In this document: positions 23,986-33,834 of the stretch, piece after piece | How the letters are laid out: every line of letters starts with the position of its first letter | How positions within the stretch are numbered: the first letter of the stretch is position 1 | Assembly: GCA_025201345.1 (NCBI GenBank) | Contig: JAIXMG010000007.1 | Span: forward strand, 620,001 to 684,000 | Length of the DNA stretch: 64,000 nucleotides | Direction: 5' to 3' | Source of the DNA: Thamnidium elegans | Taxonomy: Eukaryota; Mucoromycota; Mucoromycetes; Mucorales; Mucoraceae | The notes under the pieces: generated by a model | The model's input: only the letters and a program-made list of their open reading frames with translations | The model's database searches: none | Told to the model about the DNA's origin: nothing | Made by a program: the position numbers and the translations under genes

Positions 23986-25009
23986 TTAAGCAAGTTTACA
24001 TTCTTTTGATTCAAGATCAAAAATAGTTTGAACTAAATACTTGCTTCCAGCTAATTCCAAATTATAACTTCCTAATTGTTGATCTTGAGTCAAGGAACCA
24101 AATTGTTCTCTACTGACATTTTTAGCAGAGCAGAAATCACCCAATTCGATAGTGTTACCACTAGCATCGTTGATTTCCCAAGCATCACCTCTAGGATCTG
24201 TCAAGATATCTTGAATTTCATGCGAAAAGATAGTGATAGCAGCGTCCATAGCAGGTGAGTTATTAGGAGATACATTCTTGTTGTCAGTAGGAAAGCAAAC
24301 ATCGGGACAAGATCCAGGGTATCCAATATATATGTATTGAAAGTTATCAGTCCAAGAATTATAACCACAATTGTTTTTACAGAAATCAGCATCGTTTACA
24401 TCGGGACCGCCCATAATAACATAGATACCGTTGCTATCCAATTGGTTGCTAGGTGAAAGGTAACCGGAACTGACTGCATCTGAAACAATTTGTTTATGAA
24501 TTTCAGGTGTCAAACTAAGTTTATGACTTCCAGCGTCGTTTACTGCTGCGGCTAAATTAAGTGGCCCTGTTACGGATTTACCGTTACCATCTGTATACTG
24601 CTTCACTATATATTAAAAAAAAAAGAAAAAAAAAAGAGGGCTTAGTCTTACAAAAAAAAAAGTTTTAATTTTTCTTTCTTTCTTACAGAGACTGAACCAA
24701 GGACTCAATGAAATATTATCTACAAAGTGCATAAATACAGTCTGTTCCTGTTGGCTTTCAGCAGAAGTCCAATTACCATAAAAGATGATGTAAACTATTT
24801 TTTTTAAAAATTAGAAAAAAGGTTCTAAACGTATATAGAAATTACTCACCATTGACTTTATCATGAAGAATATTTCCACCCAAGTTTTTAAAACTAGAAC
24901 CGTACTGAGAAATAATAACAGAAGGTCCAGTATTTGTAGGTATAATTTGTTGAGCACTGACCAAGCAAGCTAATGAAGCAAAGCTAGCAATGAAAGAGGA
25001 CAATCTCAT
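23986..25009 (-). CDS. Secreted EXORDIUM / phosphate-induced-like protein
   Basis: Three exons: 25009-24850, 24794-24687 and 24605-23986; 888 nt, 295 residues. A clear signal peptide starts MRLSSFIASFASLACLVSAQ. The body matches the layout of the EXORDIUM/PHI-1 family (phosphate-induced protein 1 conserved region), best known from plants: IIFYGNW near the N-terminus, GIYVIMGGPDVNDADFCKNN (about 147-166), a Cys-rich YIYIGYPGSCPDVCF stretch, then SHEIQDILTDPRGDAWEI (about 216-233), where plants and bacteria have HE(I/L)...(T/V)(N/D)P. It is probably a secreted cell-wall or extracellular protein. Plant EXO is tied to growth and carbon signalling; the fungal role is unknown. The HE pair could bind metal, which is inference. 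It converges with the sulfate transporter, stops 282 nt apart. Confidence 0.8.
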
Positions 25010-25783
25010 GGTAGTTTTTTTTAAGAAAAGTATAAAGAAGGGGGAACAAAATCAAGTCTAAAAAAAGAGAGGGCCCCATTCTAGAGAGTGAGTTTAAAAT
25101 AAATTTGTAGATATTGATTCGTCAAAATGTTAATTGTATAATAAAATATAAATAGCACAATGTACTTTTTTTTGAGATTCAATTAATTATCTTTTAGAGA
25201 TTCAATTGGTCACATTTTTTGAAGTTTATTCTGGAAATGATGAAGATAAGTGCTGGTAACTTGGTTGATGAGGAAACAACCACCTTCGTTGAAGAGAAAT
25301 CATTTCGTATGAAGTTCGACCGATCTTCGAAAATACATAGTAAGCATATTCCTTTTGTCCCAACATTTATAAAAATAGTATACCTGAAAAATGGTCCGGG
25401 ACACCTTAAATTTGCATAATTTCTTTTTACAGTTTATTAGCGGGGAGGTTTTTTGTTCATTTTTCAAAAGTTTACACACCTTTTTCCTGTCCAGTTTTTA
25501 CTTCAAAATATAAACATAAGGAGCTTAATGATGTTCTTAATAAAAGTACCAAGTTTAAAGAGGATCGCATCATCCAAAAAAATATTAATAACTTTTATTT
25601 TTTAAAGTTAAGCAGGCGGTTGGGAAAAATGTCACGGTGAACTTTCTTGCGTGAAACAAGTGTGGAGCAACAAGTGTACATAAAAATGATTAAATAGATC
25701 ACCAACCATTTTATACGCCTAAGTCATATTTATTCTATTTTTTTTTCTTAGAATAGATAAATCATTTATCTTTCTCTTTTCCT
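25010..25783. other. Intergenic region upstream of the EXO-like gene
   Basis: Contains the promoter of the minus-strand gene. A plus-strand open stretch at 25219-25419 (with NLVDEETTTFVEEKSF) ends in a donor-like site but has no partner exon and is probably a relic. Nothing else is supported. Confidence 0.4.
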
Positions 25784-26890
25784 TTATAATGTATACCACC
25801 AGGTAAATTGGTATATTACGAGCCGGAGACGCAAAAAAAAAAAATAAAAAAAAAAAAAAATTTGCTTAGTTGGTTTGAGAAGTTGTAGAGAGTACCAGAT
25901 TTTGGAGAGAATTAATACATTTATAATAGTTACTTGCCCTAAAATTGACGTTTGTCGCCGATAATAAATCTGACATTGAGTAGTTACCATCAATAACAGT
26001 CGATCTTCGAGAATTCGGTGTTGTCTTGTATTATAGGAGAGATAAAATCCGAGATAACGAAAGGATTGTACAGACCCATTATGATAGTAAGTCGATATGT
26101 CATGGTCAGTTAGAGAAAGTTTCAGTTTTATCGATGTTGAATTTAGCATCTGAGACAGACATGTGTTGTAGCATATGATGTTGAGCACGAGAGAGGCCGT
26201 TCGGATTACTTAGAAGGAGAAAAAAAATCTTCCGCATATACGAGAAGTTTGATCGTTTATGACCCCTTCAGTATACGAAGATCATCGAAGCTTAGAACTG
26301 TGTAGTTGTTCATCTTGCAGGAGAAAAAACGGAAAAGGTTCCAGAGCTATAATAAAAATCAAAGGTGAAAGTAGATTGCCTTGTCTCAAACCATGCTATT
26401 GTGAAATACAAGAAGTGAAATAACCATCGATATTTATAAGTATATACACTACTATTAAAAAAAAAAAAATGAATACGCCTGACAAAATAAGAAGAAACCC
26501 CAGTTAAGCATCGCTTGGTAAAGACAATCGAGGTGTACGCGATTGTATGCTTTTTCTTGATCGAGTAGTAAACCAACACCGGGAAGATCCAATCTTTTGG
26601 CTTGATCTAAGATCATTAAGAGGGCAGCACCATTATCACGATAGACTTTTCTGGTACAAATCCGGTTTGATACGGGTTTAATAACGAACCTACCAATGGT
26701 CCTAAGCGTTTTGTAATGAGTCTAGTAAAAACTTTAACATCAGAATTAATTAGAGAAATGGGACGTTACGTACCGTCGAGACTAATTGTAAAGGATTTTG
26801 CGATTTACAAATAGGAAAAAAAATATAAACAAACCGAGCGTAAAAATAGATTTTAGTTAAAGATACACCAAGTTGACCAAGACCTTTACA
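25784..26890 (-). pseudogene. Degenerate LINE (non-LTR) reverse transcriptase
   Basis: Reading the minus strand across several frames gives ordered RT motifs of L1/Tad-like elements. PISLINSDVKVFTRLITKRL is near 26765-26700, NPYQTGFVP near 26670, GVGLLLDQEKAYNRV near 26580, a decayed active site YAED (expected YADD) near 26235, and RYLGFYLS plus a downstream thumb-like stretch at 26060-25870. Frames are broken by stops, A-runs and indels, so it is inactive. The zinc-knuckle and RNase H-like tail are not seen. It is clearly older than the LINE fragment at 48.6-50.6 kb. Confidence 0.8.
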
Positions 26891-28015
26891 ATTGCAAGCG
26901 CCACAAGTCGAAAAAGAACTCCTCTTCATTCAATTTACTTAAAACGGTATAAGTATTTTTATATCTGAAAGTAATATAAGCATAATTATTAAATGAGGAC
27001 CACATCACAATTATAAGTGTCAAGTGGAAATTAATTAAATAGATTATTTTGTGGATGTAGTTATTCAATTATTAAAAAAATCAATTAAGTATTTGTGTGT
27101 ATAACTGCATATCGATATATATATATATATATTCATCTATGTAAGAAGTAAATAAACCGAAAAAAGAATAATAGTTTATTTGCCATCAAGGGGGGTTGGG
27201 GTTGGGGGTTATAACTATATATATATATTTTTTTGTAATCATAAAAAAATTCTCTTTAGCCGTTGTCATGACTAATAATATACCTTCCTATTCACTCTCT
27301 GCAAGTTATTTATTAAATAGCATCTTGTATTGTAAACAGCACCACTACCTCCTAATAAGAAAAGAGCATAGAAATACAATCAAATAGTATAATCAAATAT
27401 AAGGGGAGCTGAGGGGTTGGGAAGGGGTTGGGAGAGGCGTGCCTTTTTTTTTTTTAAAAAAAATAGAATAGAATATACTTTTTTTACTTTTTTTTTTCTT
27501 TTTTTTTTAATAATAAATATATACGTTAAAACGGTATAAAGTTACATCCTCTCCCCTGAAGACCAATTTTTTTTTCTTACGAATAGAGAAACATAAAATT
27601 TTCCCGCCAGCTTCGATCTTTTTTAAAAGGAGCGCACGGTCAAACGTTCATTTATGGTCCTTGCCAAAAAATAATATATATTTTGTAAAAGAATTAAAAA
27701 GGGAGGGAGAAAAAAAGGACAAAAGATAAACAGGATTGTGTAACTTGATTTACGCGTAAAAAAAAAGCGCTACGGGAAAGAAAAAGATAAAAACGAAAAG
27801 AGCTGTAGAGGGGTTATAAGCAGTTTACGTGTGATATTTTTTCTTTCTATACTCAATAAAAGGAGTTGTTTAACCAGAAGAAACGTCTTTTCCCCTATTT
27901 TTCCTTTTTTCTCTTTCTTCTTTTTTATATATTTAACTTCTTTTTCTCTTTATCTTTCTTTTTTCTTTCTCTTGTAACCTCTCTTCTTTTTTCTTCTTCT
28001 TAAAAATAAAAATAA
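26891..28015. other. Intergenic region and pyrimidine-rich leader
   Basis: AT-rich with (AT)n near 27114-27131 and a G-rich patch near 27189-27207. The last 140 nt before the ATG at 28016 form a strong C/T-rich tract ending in AAAAATAAAAATAA. Such CT blocks are common fungal core-promoter signals near transcription starts of expressed genes. Confidence 0.5.
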
Positions 28016-29800
28016 ATGGTAGCTACACAAGCTCGTCGTTCGACAGCAGGGTCTATGGGACAGGCATCGACCAAATCCAGAAAGAGAAGTTCTTTACGTA
28101 GACAAAGCGAAAGACCAACATCAACTAAAGAACGCTCCAGATCAGTATCTGCAGGTACATCTCAGCACCCACTACAACCAAGACTTTCAGCACCAGCTGT
28201 CGTTGAAATACCTCGATTATCTATTGCCGATCGTTTTATGTCTGGGCCTGTTGTATCACCACCACAACAACCACCACCAGTGCAGCCATCTCCATCACAA
28301 TCTGTCACAACCTCACTGGTGTTATCTAACTCGACTTCAATAACTGATAACGGTAGATTATCTGTTGCAGACCGATTTATGAACCACTCAAACTCTGTAT
28401 CACATTCTAGTATTCAGCAATATCGAGAGAGATCCACTAGTATGTTAGACCCTGTACCCGGTAGATTAACTATCGCTGATGCCTTTATGAAATCCTCCGC
28501 AAAACCTTTGAGGTCACGTGCTGCCTCGTTTGGAGAAATCAATGTTCACCCTTTAGAAGAACGAAATGGCTTGTTTGAGGATGCTCAGTACCTTAATTTA
28601 GATTTGTCTATATCTCCTTCTGCAAGTTCCGTGTTGGATCGTCAGAAGAGTACGAGACCCTGGGGTAGCCAAGATACCTTGGTACATCATTATCATACAG
28701 AGCGAAAGAAACCGATTTATGCTCAGTTTATTGAATCTGAAAAAAATGCAGTGTTGGCAGATAATCAGTCGTTTGATTATAGTAGCCATTTTTTAGATTC
28801 GGGTGATGATAAGCGTACAATTACGATGAGTGATGATTTCTCTACAAAGTATGATGATTATGATGATATTGAAATTGGGTATGATAAAAAGTACGGACAT
28901 CGAAGACAATGGAGTTACGAAGAAGAAGAAGAAGAGGAAGAAGAGAAAGAACAAGTAGTAGTCGAGCCTATACCAAGCCCAGCTGTTTCAACTACAAAGT
29001 TAAAGAAACAACCTGTCCCACTTCATCAGCATATTGATATTGAACCACATCATTTAGAAGACTATGATCATAACACAAAAGGGTTTTGGGTCGGTTGCTG
29101 TTTTGTTAGTTGTGGCCAAAGACCTAGTCGTAAAACTATCGAACAAAGACAAAAGAAGAGAAGAGAAAAAGAAATAGACGAAGATATTCGACCCAAGAAT
29201 AGAGGGTTTGGTAGAAGAGGTTGGGTGTTTTGTACTTTTCTTAGCTTGCTGGTGTTAGTTTTGGTCACTTACTTTTTATGGCCACGTACTCCATTAATGC
29301 GTATTGAAGGTGCTTCATTAACATCTCCAGCTAAAGTTACTGAGACCAGACAAGGTGTGATGGTTGGTAATGTTGCGTTTGAAAGTGAATGGATGGTAAA
29401 TATTACAGTAGATAATCGACAGAATCATGTGCCGACACGGTTAGTACAAGTTCAGGTACTGGCGAAAGACGCTTTGACTGGTTTGGTGATCGGTAAAGGA
29501 TTACATAACGATGATGCTAACCCTGAACATATCATTTTGGCACCCAATGCAATTTCAACAATTCAAATACCCATTCATGTTGATTATCAGGCACGAGATA
29601 GTACAGATACCACCTTTGTCGATCTCACTAAAGCTTGTTCACCTCTAATCCCTTTTCGTTCTCCTGATTCTAATCAAAGAGAAGCTTTACCTTTACATTT
29701 TTGGATTACACTGCATTTCTTTGGATTAGATTGGTTGGGCTATAAGCCAACTGTTATTGCCACACCGGCCACAGGTGGATTCGCCTGTCCACAATCTTAA
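28016..29800 (+). CDS. Single-pass membrane protein with LEA-2-like C-terminal domain
   Basis: A single intronless frame of 594 residues. The first 400 residues are disordered and Ser/Pro/Arg-rich, and contain the motif RLSIADRFM three times in variant form: RLSIADRFM (67-75), RLSVADRFM (114-122), RLTIADAFM (150-158). An acidic run (EEEEEEEEE) sits near 302-311. Next come a basic block, a membrane span WVFCTFLSLLVLVLVTYFLW (about 402-421), and about 170 lumenal or extracellular residues. That region has a beta-rich pattern of LEA-2/WHy-type domains (VNITVDNRQ, LVQVQVLAKD, LAPNAISTIQIPIHV) and ends in FACPQS. Similar type II proteins occur in fungi, including vacuolar ones (Vac7, Tag1 type), but I cannot assign it to one. 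The triple motif looks like a docking or phosphorylation site. Confidence 0.8.
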   Translation: MVATQARRSTAGSMGQASTKSRKRSSLRRQSERPTSTKERSRSVSAGTSQHPLQPRLSAPAVVEIPRLSIADRFMSGPVVSPPQQPPPVQPSPSQSVTTSLVLSNSTSITDNGRLSVADRFMNHSNSVSHSSIQQYRERSTSMLDPVPGRLTIADAFMKSSAKPLRSRAASFGEINVHPLEERNGLFEDAQYLNLDLSISPSASSVLDRQKSTRPWGSQDTLVHHYHTERKKPIYAQFIESEKNAVLADNQSFDYSSHFLDSGDDKRTITMSDDFSTKYDDYDDIEIGYDKKYGHRRQWSYEEEEEEEEEKEQVVVEPIPSPAVSTTKLKKQPVPLHQHIDIEPHHLEDYDHNTKGFWVGCCFVSCGQRPSRKTIEQRQKKRREKEIDEDIRPKNRGFGRRGWVFCTFLSLLVLVLVTYFLWPRTPLMRIEGASLTSPAKVTETRQGVMVGNVAFESEWMVNITVDNRQNHVPTRLVQVQVLAKDALTGLVIGKGLHNDDANPEHIILAPNAISTIQIPIHVDYQARDSTDTTFVDLTKACSPLIPFRSPDSNQREALPLHFWITLHFFGLDWLGYKPTVIATPATGGFACPQS

Positions 29801-30450
29801 TTATTTATGATATACTATTAAAAAAAACGTTACATGTAAAAAAAAAACAAAGAAAACTTATTTTTCTCTCTCTCTCTCGCTCTTCTTTATTAGACATGCA
29901 TAATCTTTTTATTTATACACTAGAGCTATTACTATTATTATTACTATTATTATTATTATTATTATTATTACTATATTATACATTTTATCTCCCTCTTTTT
30001 ATTTATACTTGTTTTTGCTCCTTGTGTCAATTATGAATTGTTTATATATATAAAAAAAAGGACATACAAAAAAAAAAAAAAAAAGCGGCGGGTAAATAAA
30101 ATATAAAAAAACTGTCATTTTAATTATTAAATACCTTCTGTGACATGTAATATATCGACCGCATTTTTGTTTATGAAAAACTTAAAATATAATTCGTTAT
30201 TTTAAGTTGATACTAATAGATACAATCTATTAGGAGTAAGTTTTGTTTCGTTCAGTTGGAATAATTCAGATAGTTGGTGTTAATTTAGTACTGTTTTTTT
30301 TGTATAACCATGAACTGCAGTTACCGTCAAATAAGAAAAAAGAAAGAGAATTAAGTGCATATATTACAATAGGAGCATTAGGAGGAATAAGGAGATTTTT
30401 ATTTTTTTATTTTAGTCAAAAATATTAACCAGTTTATTATTGAAAAGGTA
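29801..30450. other. Intergenic region with ATT microsatellite
   Basis: A trinucleotide ATT/ACT repeat spans about 29926-29973. An A-run lies near 30068-30084. A plus-strand ORF at 30243-30428 is short and unrecognised. Otherwise nothing is seen. Confidence 0.5.
29926..29973. repeat. ATT/ACT trinucleotide microsatellite
   Basis: About 15 triplets, mostly ATT with interspersed ACT, lie 125 nt after the stop of the LEA-2-like gene, so probably in or just past its 3' UTR. Confidence 0.8.
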
Positions 30451-32461
30451 TTAGAAAAGTGGAATTAAGGGTTGTTTATAAGTTGTTTTTTTCTCAATAT
30501 TTTCTAACTTTTCTTTGATCCAAGGTTTGATAGCATACAAGGAAGAATGACCAGTTTTACCTTCAATAGCTTTTTTATGAGACACGTTAGCATTTACACG
30601 TACAATAAACTGAACAGCGTTCAAGTAACTGATACAAAGCGGTGTACCAGCGTTACCACCAATACCAGCATTAAGTATAGTATCTAAACTCAAGAACTCT
30701 AACCCCTTTCGAACACGAGGTAAAGACTTGTCCCATGTTACGTCTTCTTGAATCAAGTTAGTAACAGAATCAATTACCGGGAAAGACTTAGATGGGTGGT
30801 ACAAGTTTGTGATGATACTATCTAAATTTTTTTCAAATAAGGACCGATAGCTTGGTATATTCATTAATGCTACCATTAACGGTCTAAGTTTGACACCGCC
30901 GTAATAATTGTAATCTCCAACTGAAATTGCCTTCATATTGACAGGTCCACTACCCATCACATAATCAAAGTCCCAACTGATAAAGATAAACCGGTTTTGA
31001 GTAGGTGACTTATAAAGAAAGTAGTTGTTTGTGTTTTGAAGGTAAGCATCCCAGGAACCTTGAAGGAATTCAAATGCCATACTATTATTATAATAATAGA
31101 ATATAGTTAGATCTCAGTTTTTTTCTTTTTTCCCCCCATCTTTTTTAAAAATCTTACCCAACCAAAAAACCTTCAACGTCCAATTGTTTTTCCCATAATG
31201 AAGTAGTACGAGCAATATCAGCACTACTCGCAGTCTTTTGAAACTCAAGTTGATCGTTGATAAATTTAGTAAAGCTTATCAAGTCAGAGAGATCGTTTTT
31301 AGCGCCTACAGCGGGGTCTTCTGAGATGGCATAGGCAGTGTCGGCATAAGCAGTAGCGTCATCACCTTTATATGAAAGATCCGCACGAGTTTCATCATCT
31401 TTACCTCCTTCACCTTCATATAATACTCCGTTTGATTTGGGATCTTCATTAAATTGATTTTGTAACCATAAATCATCATATTTTTCCAAAAGAGAAAATA
31501 GACCGATTGGACGATCATTTAAAAATAATCTAAATTTTTTACTATTTTAGCAGGCAGAAAATATATATTTTGTGTGTTGTGTGTGTGTGTACCTGATATA
31601 AGATGCTCTGGAACAAGGTTGGTTCGCAGCATAGATCATTTCTGTAGCTAAATATTCTCTCATATAACTAGGATCGCTTACTGTGGTACGTAATTTTAGT
31701 TTACGGTATCCACCCAATTCGGTTTTCTTTGGCAGTTTGATATTGTATGCTAATTTAGTAAACCGTCTTGAGGAACGACCTCCTATTTCGAATTTAACAT
31801 CTGAAAAGGATTGGGCTGATGTTGTACTATCATATGAAACGTTTAGTGAAATAATTTTTTTTTTTTTACATGTTTATGTGTGCGGTACCTTATATGTGTT
31901 ACATTAGCCATAACAGTAATATCTTCTAAAAAGTTTTTATGCATATTATCAATTTCTGCTTGGTTTGCAACAACGTGGATGGTGGCAATTTCTCCTGTTG
32001 GATGCAATAATTCATTATCTGGCTGACGATTAAAGTTTTTAGTAATGCTTGCAATGGGCTGGAAAGATACCATGGGTTTCTTATTCCAGTTTCTACCAAA
32101 GAATTCATTCAATGTGTCATTTTTGGAGCCAGAACGAGTAAATTCTTCAGAGGTTTGGATAGTACGGGTTCCCTTGGCTAATGTGGCATAATGGTATGGG
32201 GTATCGGAGGGCGCTTTGCCTTGGAATAAAATGGAGCTAGTGGCTGTGCGTTCTAAAGGATAAATGTTGCCATTTACAACCACTGCTGTGTCAGAGTCAG
32301 GTGCGTTGTTAACGACAGAGTACAAGATGTCGGCACTAACCGCAGACCATAATAGTAAGACTAAAAGAGAGAGAGAAAAAAAAGATTAGTTTGGATATGC
32401 GGTCAAGCGTATATCACTACCATATTTACTTACATAGTGGAATAGAATAAAGCAATTGCAT
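30451..32461 (-). CDS. CotH-like spore coat protein H homologue, paralogue 1
   Basis: Five exons: 32461-32434, 32360-31889, 31826-31593, 31541-31158 and 31081-30451; 1749 nt, 582 residues. Exon 1 (28 nt) plus the start of exon 2 encode a signal peptide (MQLLYSIPLFLLLLWSAVSA). CotH hallmarks follow in order: GGRSSRRFTKLAYNIKL (about 182-198), KLRTTVSDPSYMREYLA, FLNDRPIGLF, FEFLQGSWDAYLQNTNNY (about 376-393) and the catalytic-type SWDFDYVMG (408-416). CotH proteins form an atypical secreted kinase family. In Mucorales they are extracellular or surface-bound, and some members bind host receptors; nothing here shows that this copy does. The intron after exon 3 begins with a (GT)n-rich tract. It shares family, length and first-intron position with the gene at 40129-41944. 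Confidence 0.9.
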
Positions 32462-32548
32462 TATTTAAAAAAAAATAAAAAAAAAAGATAGAAAAAAAGA
32501 AAGGAATTACGGAATAAAATGGTAAGTTTATATACGGTCTTTTTTGGA

Positions 32549-32585
<37 letters not shown>

Positions 32586-32777
32586 GAAGGAAACTACTAT
32601 TTTTTGCGCATTTCAAGGAGTTAGCAAATAAGACATACGTCGTTATTATGAATGTCTATAAATGTTTGATTGGGTAGGATAAAATGCACCCGAAAATCTT
32701 TTTTTATTCTTTTTATTCTCTATATACATATTAAGGATGCGGTTTGTGTGTGTTCTTTCTCTTTTAATTTTCTCCCC
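32462..32777. other. Short intergenic spacer with A-run
   Basis: It lies between the start of the first CotH gene and the 3' end of the ARL5-like gene. An A-run of nearly 30 nt spans about 32554-32581. Nothing else is recognised. Confidence 0.5.
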
Positions 32778-33737
32778 TTACGATCCAGCAATTTGTAATA
32801 CAACCCAATCTAATCCTTCATACAATCTATTATAAATTTATCAGTAAAAAAAGAAAAGGTAGGCTATTATAATTTTTTTCTTCTTCCTTATTTACCCTTC
32901 TCCTGTCAATGCAGAACATGCCTATTTTTAAAAAAAAATAATCAATAAATTATAAAATCCTCTCCCCTTTTTTCTAAAAAAAAAAAAAAATCCTTATTAC
33001 CTGGATATGCCATTGTCTATCTTTAAGCTTACTTAAACCTAAAGCTTCAGATATTTTGGCAGCACCTAATGAACCCTTGACATCTTGTTTATTTGCAAAT
33101 ACTAAAAGACTAGCATTTTGTAATTGCTAACAGTTGTTTTTTTTTTTAGAAAGTTGAACTCGCTCATTTTCTCCAGATTGTGCAATGTTACCTCACTTTC
33201 CATCATTTGATGTAATTCTTGTTGTGCTAAATTAAGACGATTGATGTCTGTACTATCTATAACCATAATAACGGCCTATTCTTATTACATCAGTATCTTC
33301 TCTCTTTCTCACGTCTGTCCCTTTTTTATTTTTTACTTTTGTATCTATGTAATATGTCTTCCAAGTACTTCTTAAAGATTCTTGGCCTCCAATATCCTAA
33401 CAAAACTCTTTATAAATACCACGTATATATATAGACTAATACAAAGTTTATACTTTACCCACATGACAAACTTCAAGTTCTTGTATTGAACTTCTTCTAC
33501 GTTACTACCGATAGTTGGAGTTGTTGTAACAACTTGATTCATTAAACTAAAAAAAAAAAAAAAAAAAAAAAAAAAACGATGAGTATTTTATGGAGAAAAG
33601 GGGCCTTTCAGGGAAGGATGCACTTACAGTTTATATAAAATGGTTGTTTTACCAGCATTGTCTAAACCTACAATAATAAGCTTGACTTGCGTCTTTGAAA
33701 ACAAACGGTTCCATAAGTTACTAAACAGAATTCCCAT
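32778..33737 (-). CDS. ADP-ribosylation factor-like GTPase, ARL5 type
   Basis: Seven exons, found by splicing because none is long: 33737-33628, 33546-33459, 33396-33337, 33275-33192, 33126-33001, 32921-32896 and 32826-32778. They total 543 nt, 180 residues; animal ARL5 is about 179. All junctions keep phase. Seen: Gly2 after MGILFSNLW (likely N-myristoylation), P-loop GLDNAGKTT (25-33), switch region [18 protein letters not shown] (66-73), NKQDVKGS (126-133), CSALTGEGL and the C-terminal GLDWVVLQI. The PTIGSNVEE and [13 protein letters not shown] forms point to ARL5 rather than ARF1 or ARL1. ARL5 acts at the trans-Golgi, recruiting tethers such as GARP. One 3' exon is only 26 nt. The second exon follows a poly-T tract of about 28 nt. 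Confidence 0.93.
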
Positions 33738-33834
33738 GGTTCCCCCCTTTTTTTTTAGTACAAGAAAGAAAACGATATTGATATAAAAAAAAAGCATGAT
33801 TTTTTTATTATGTATTGAGTTTTAAAAAAAAAGA

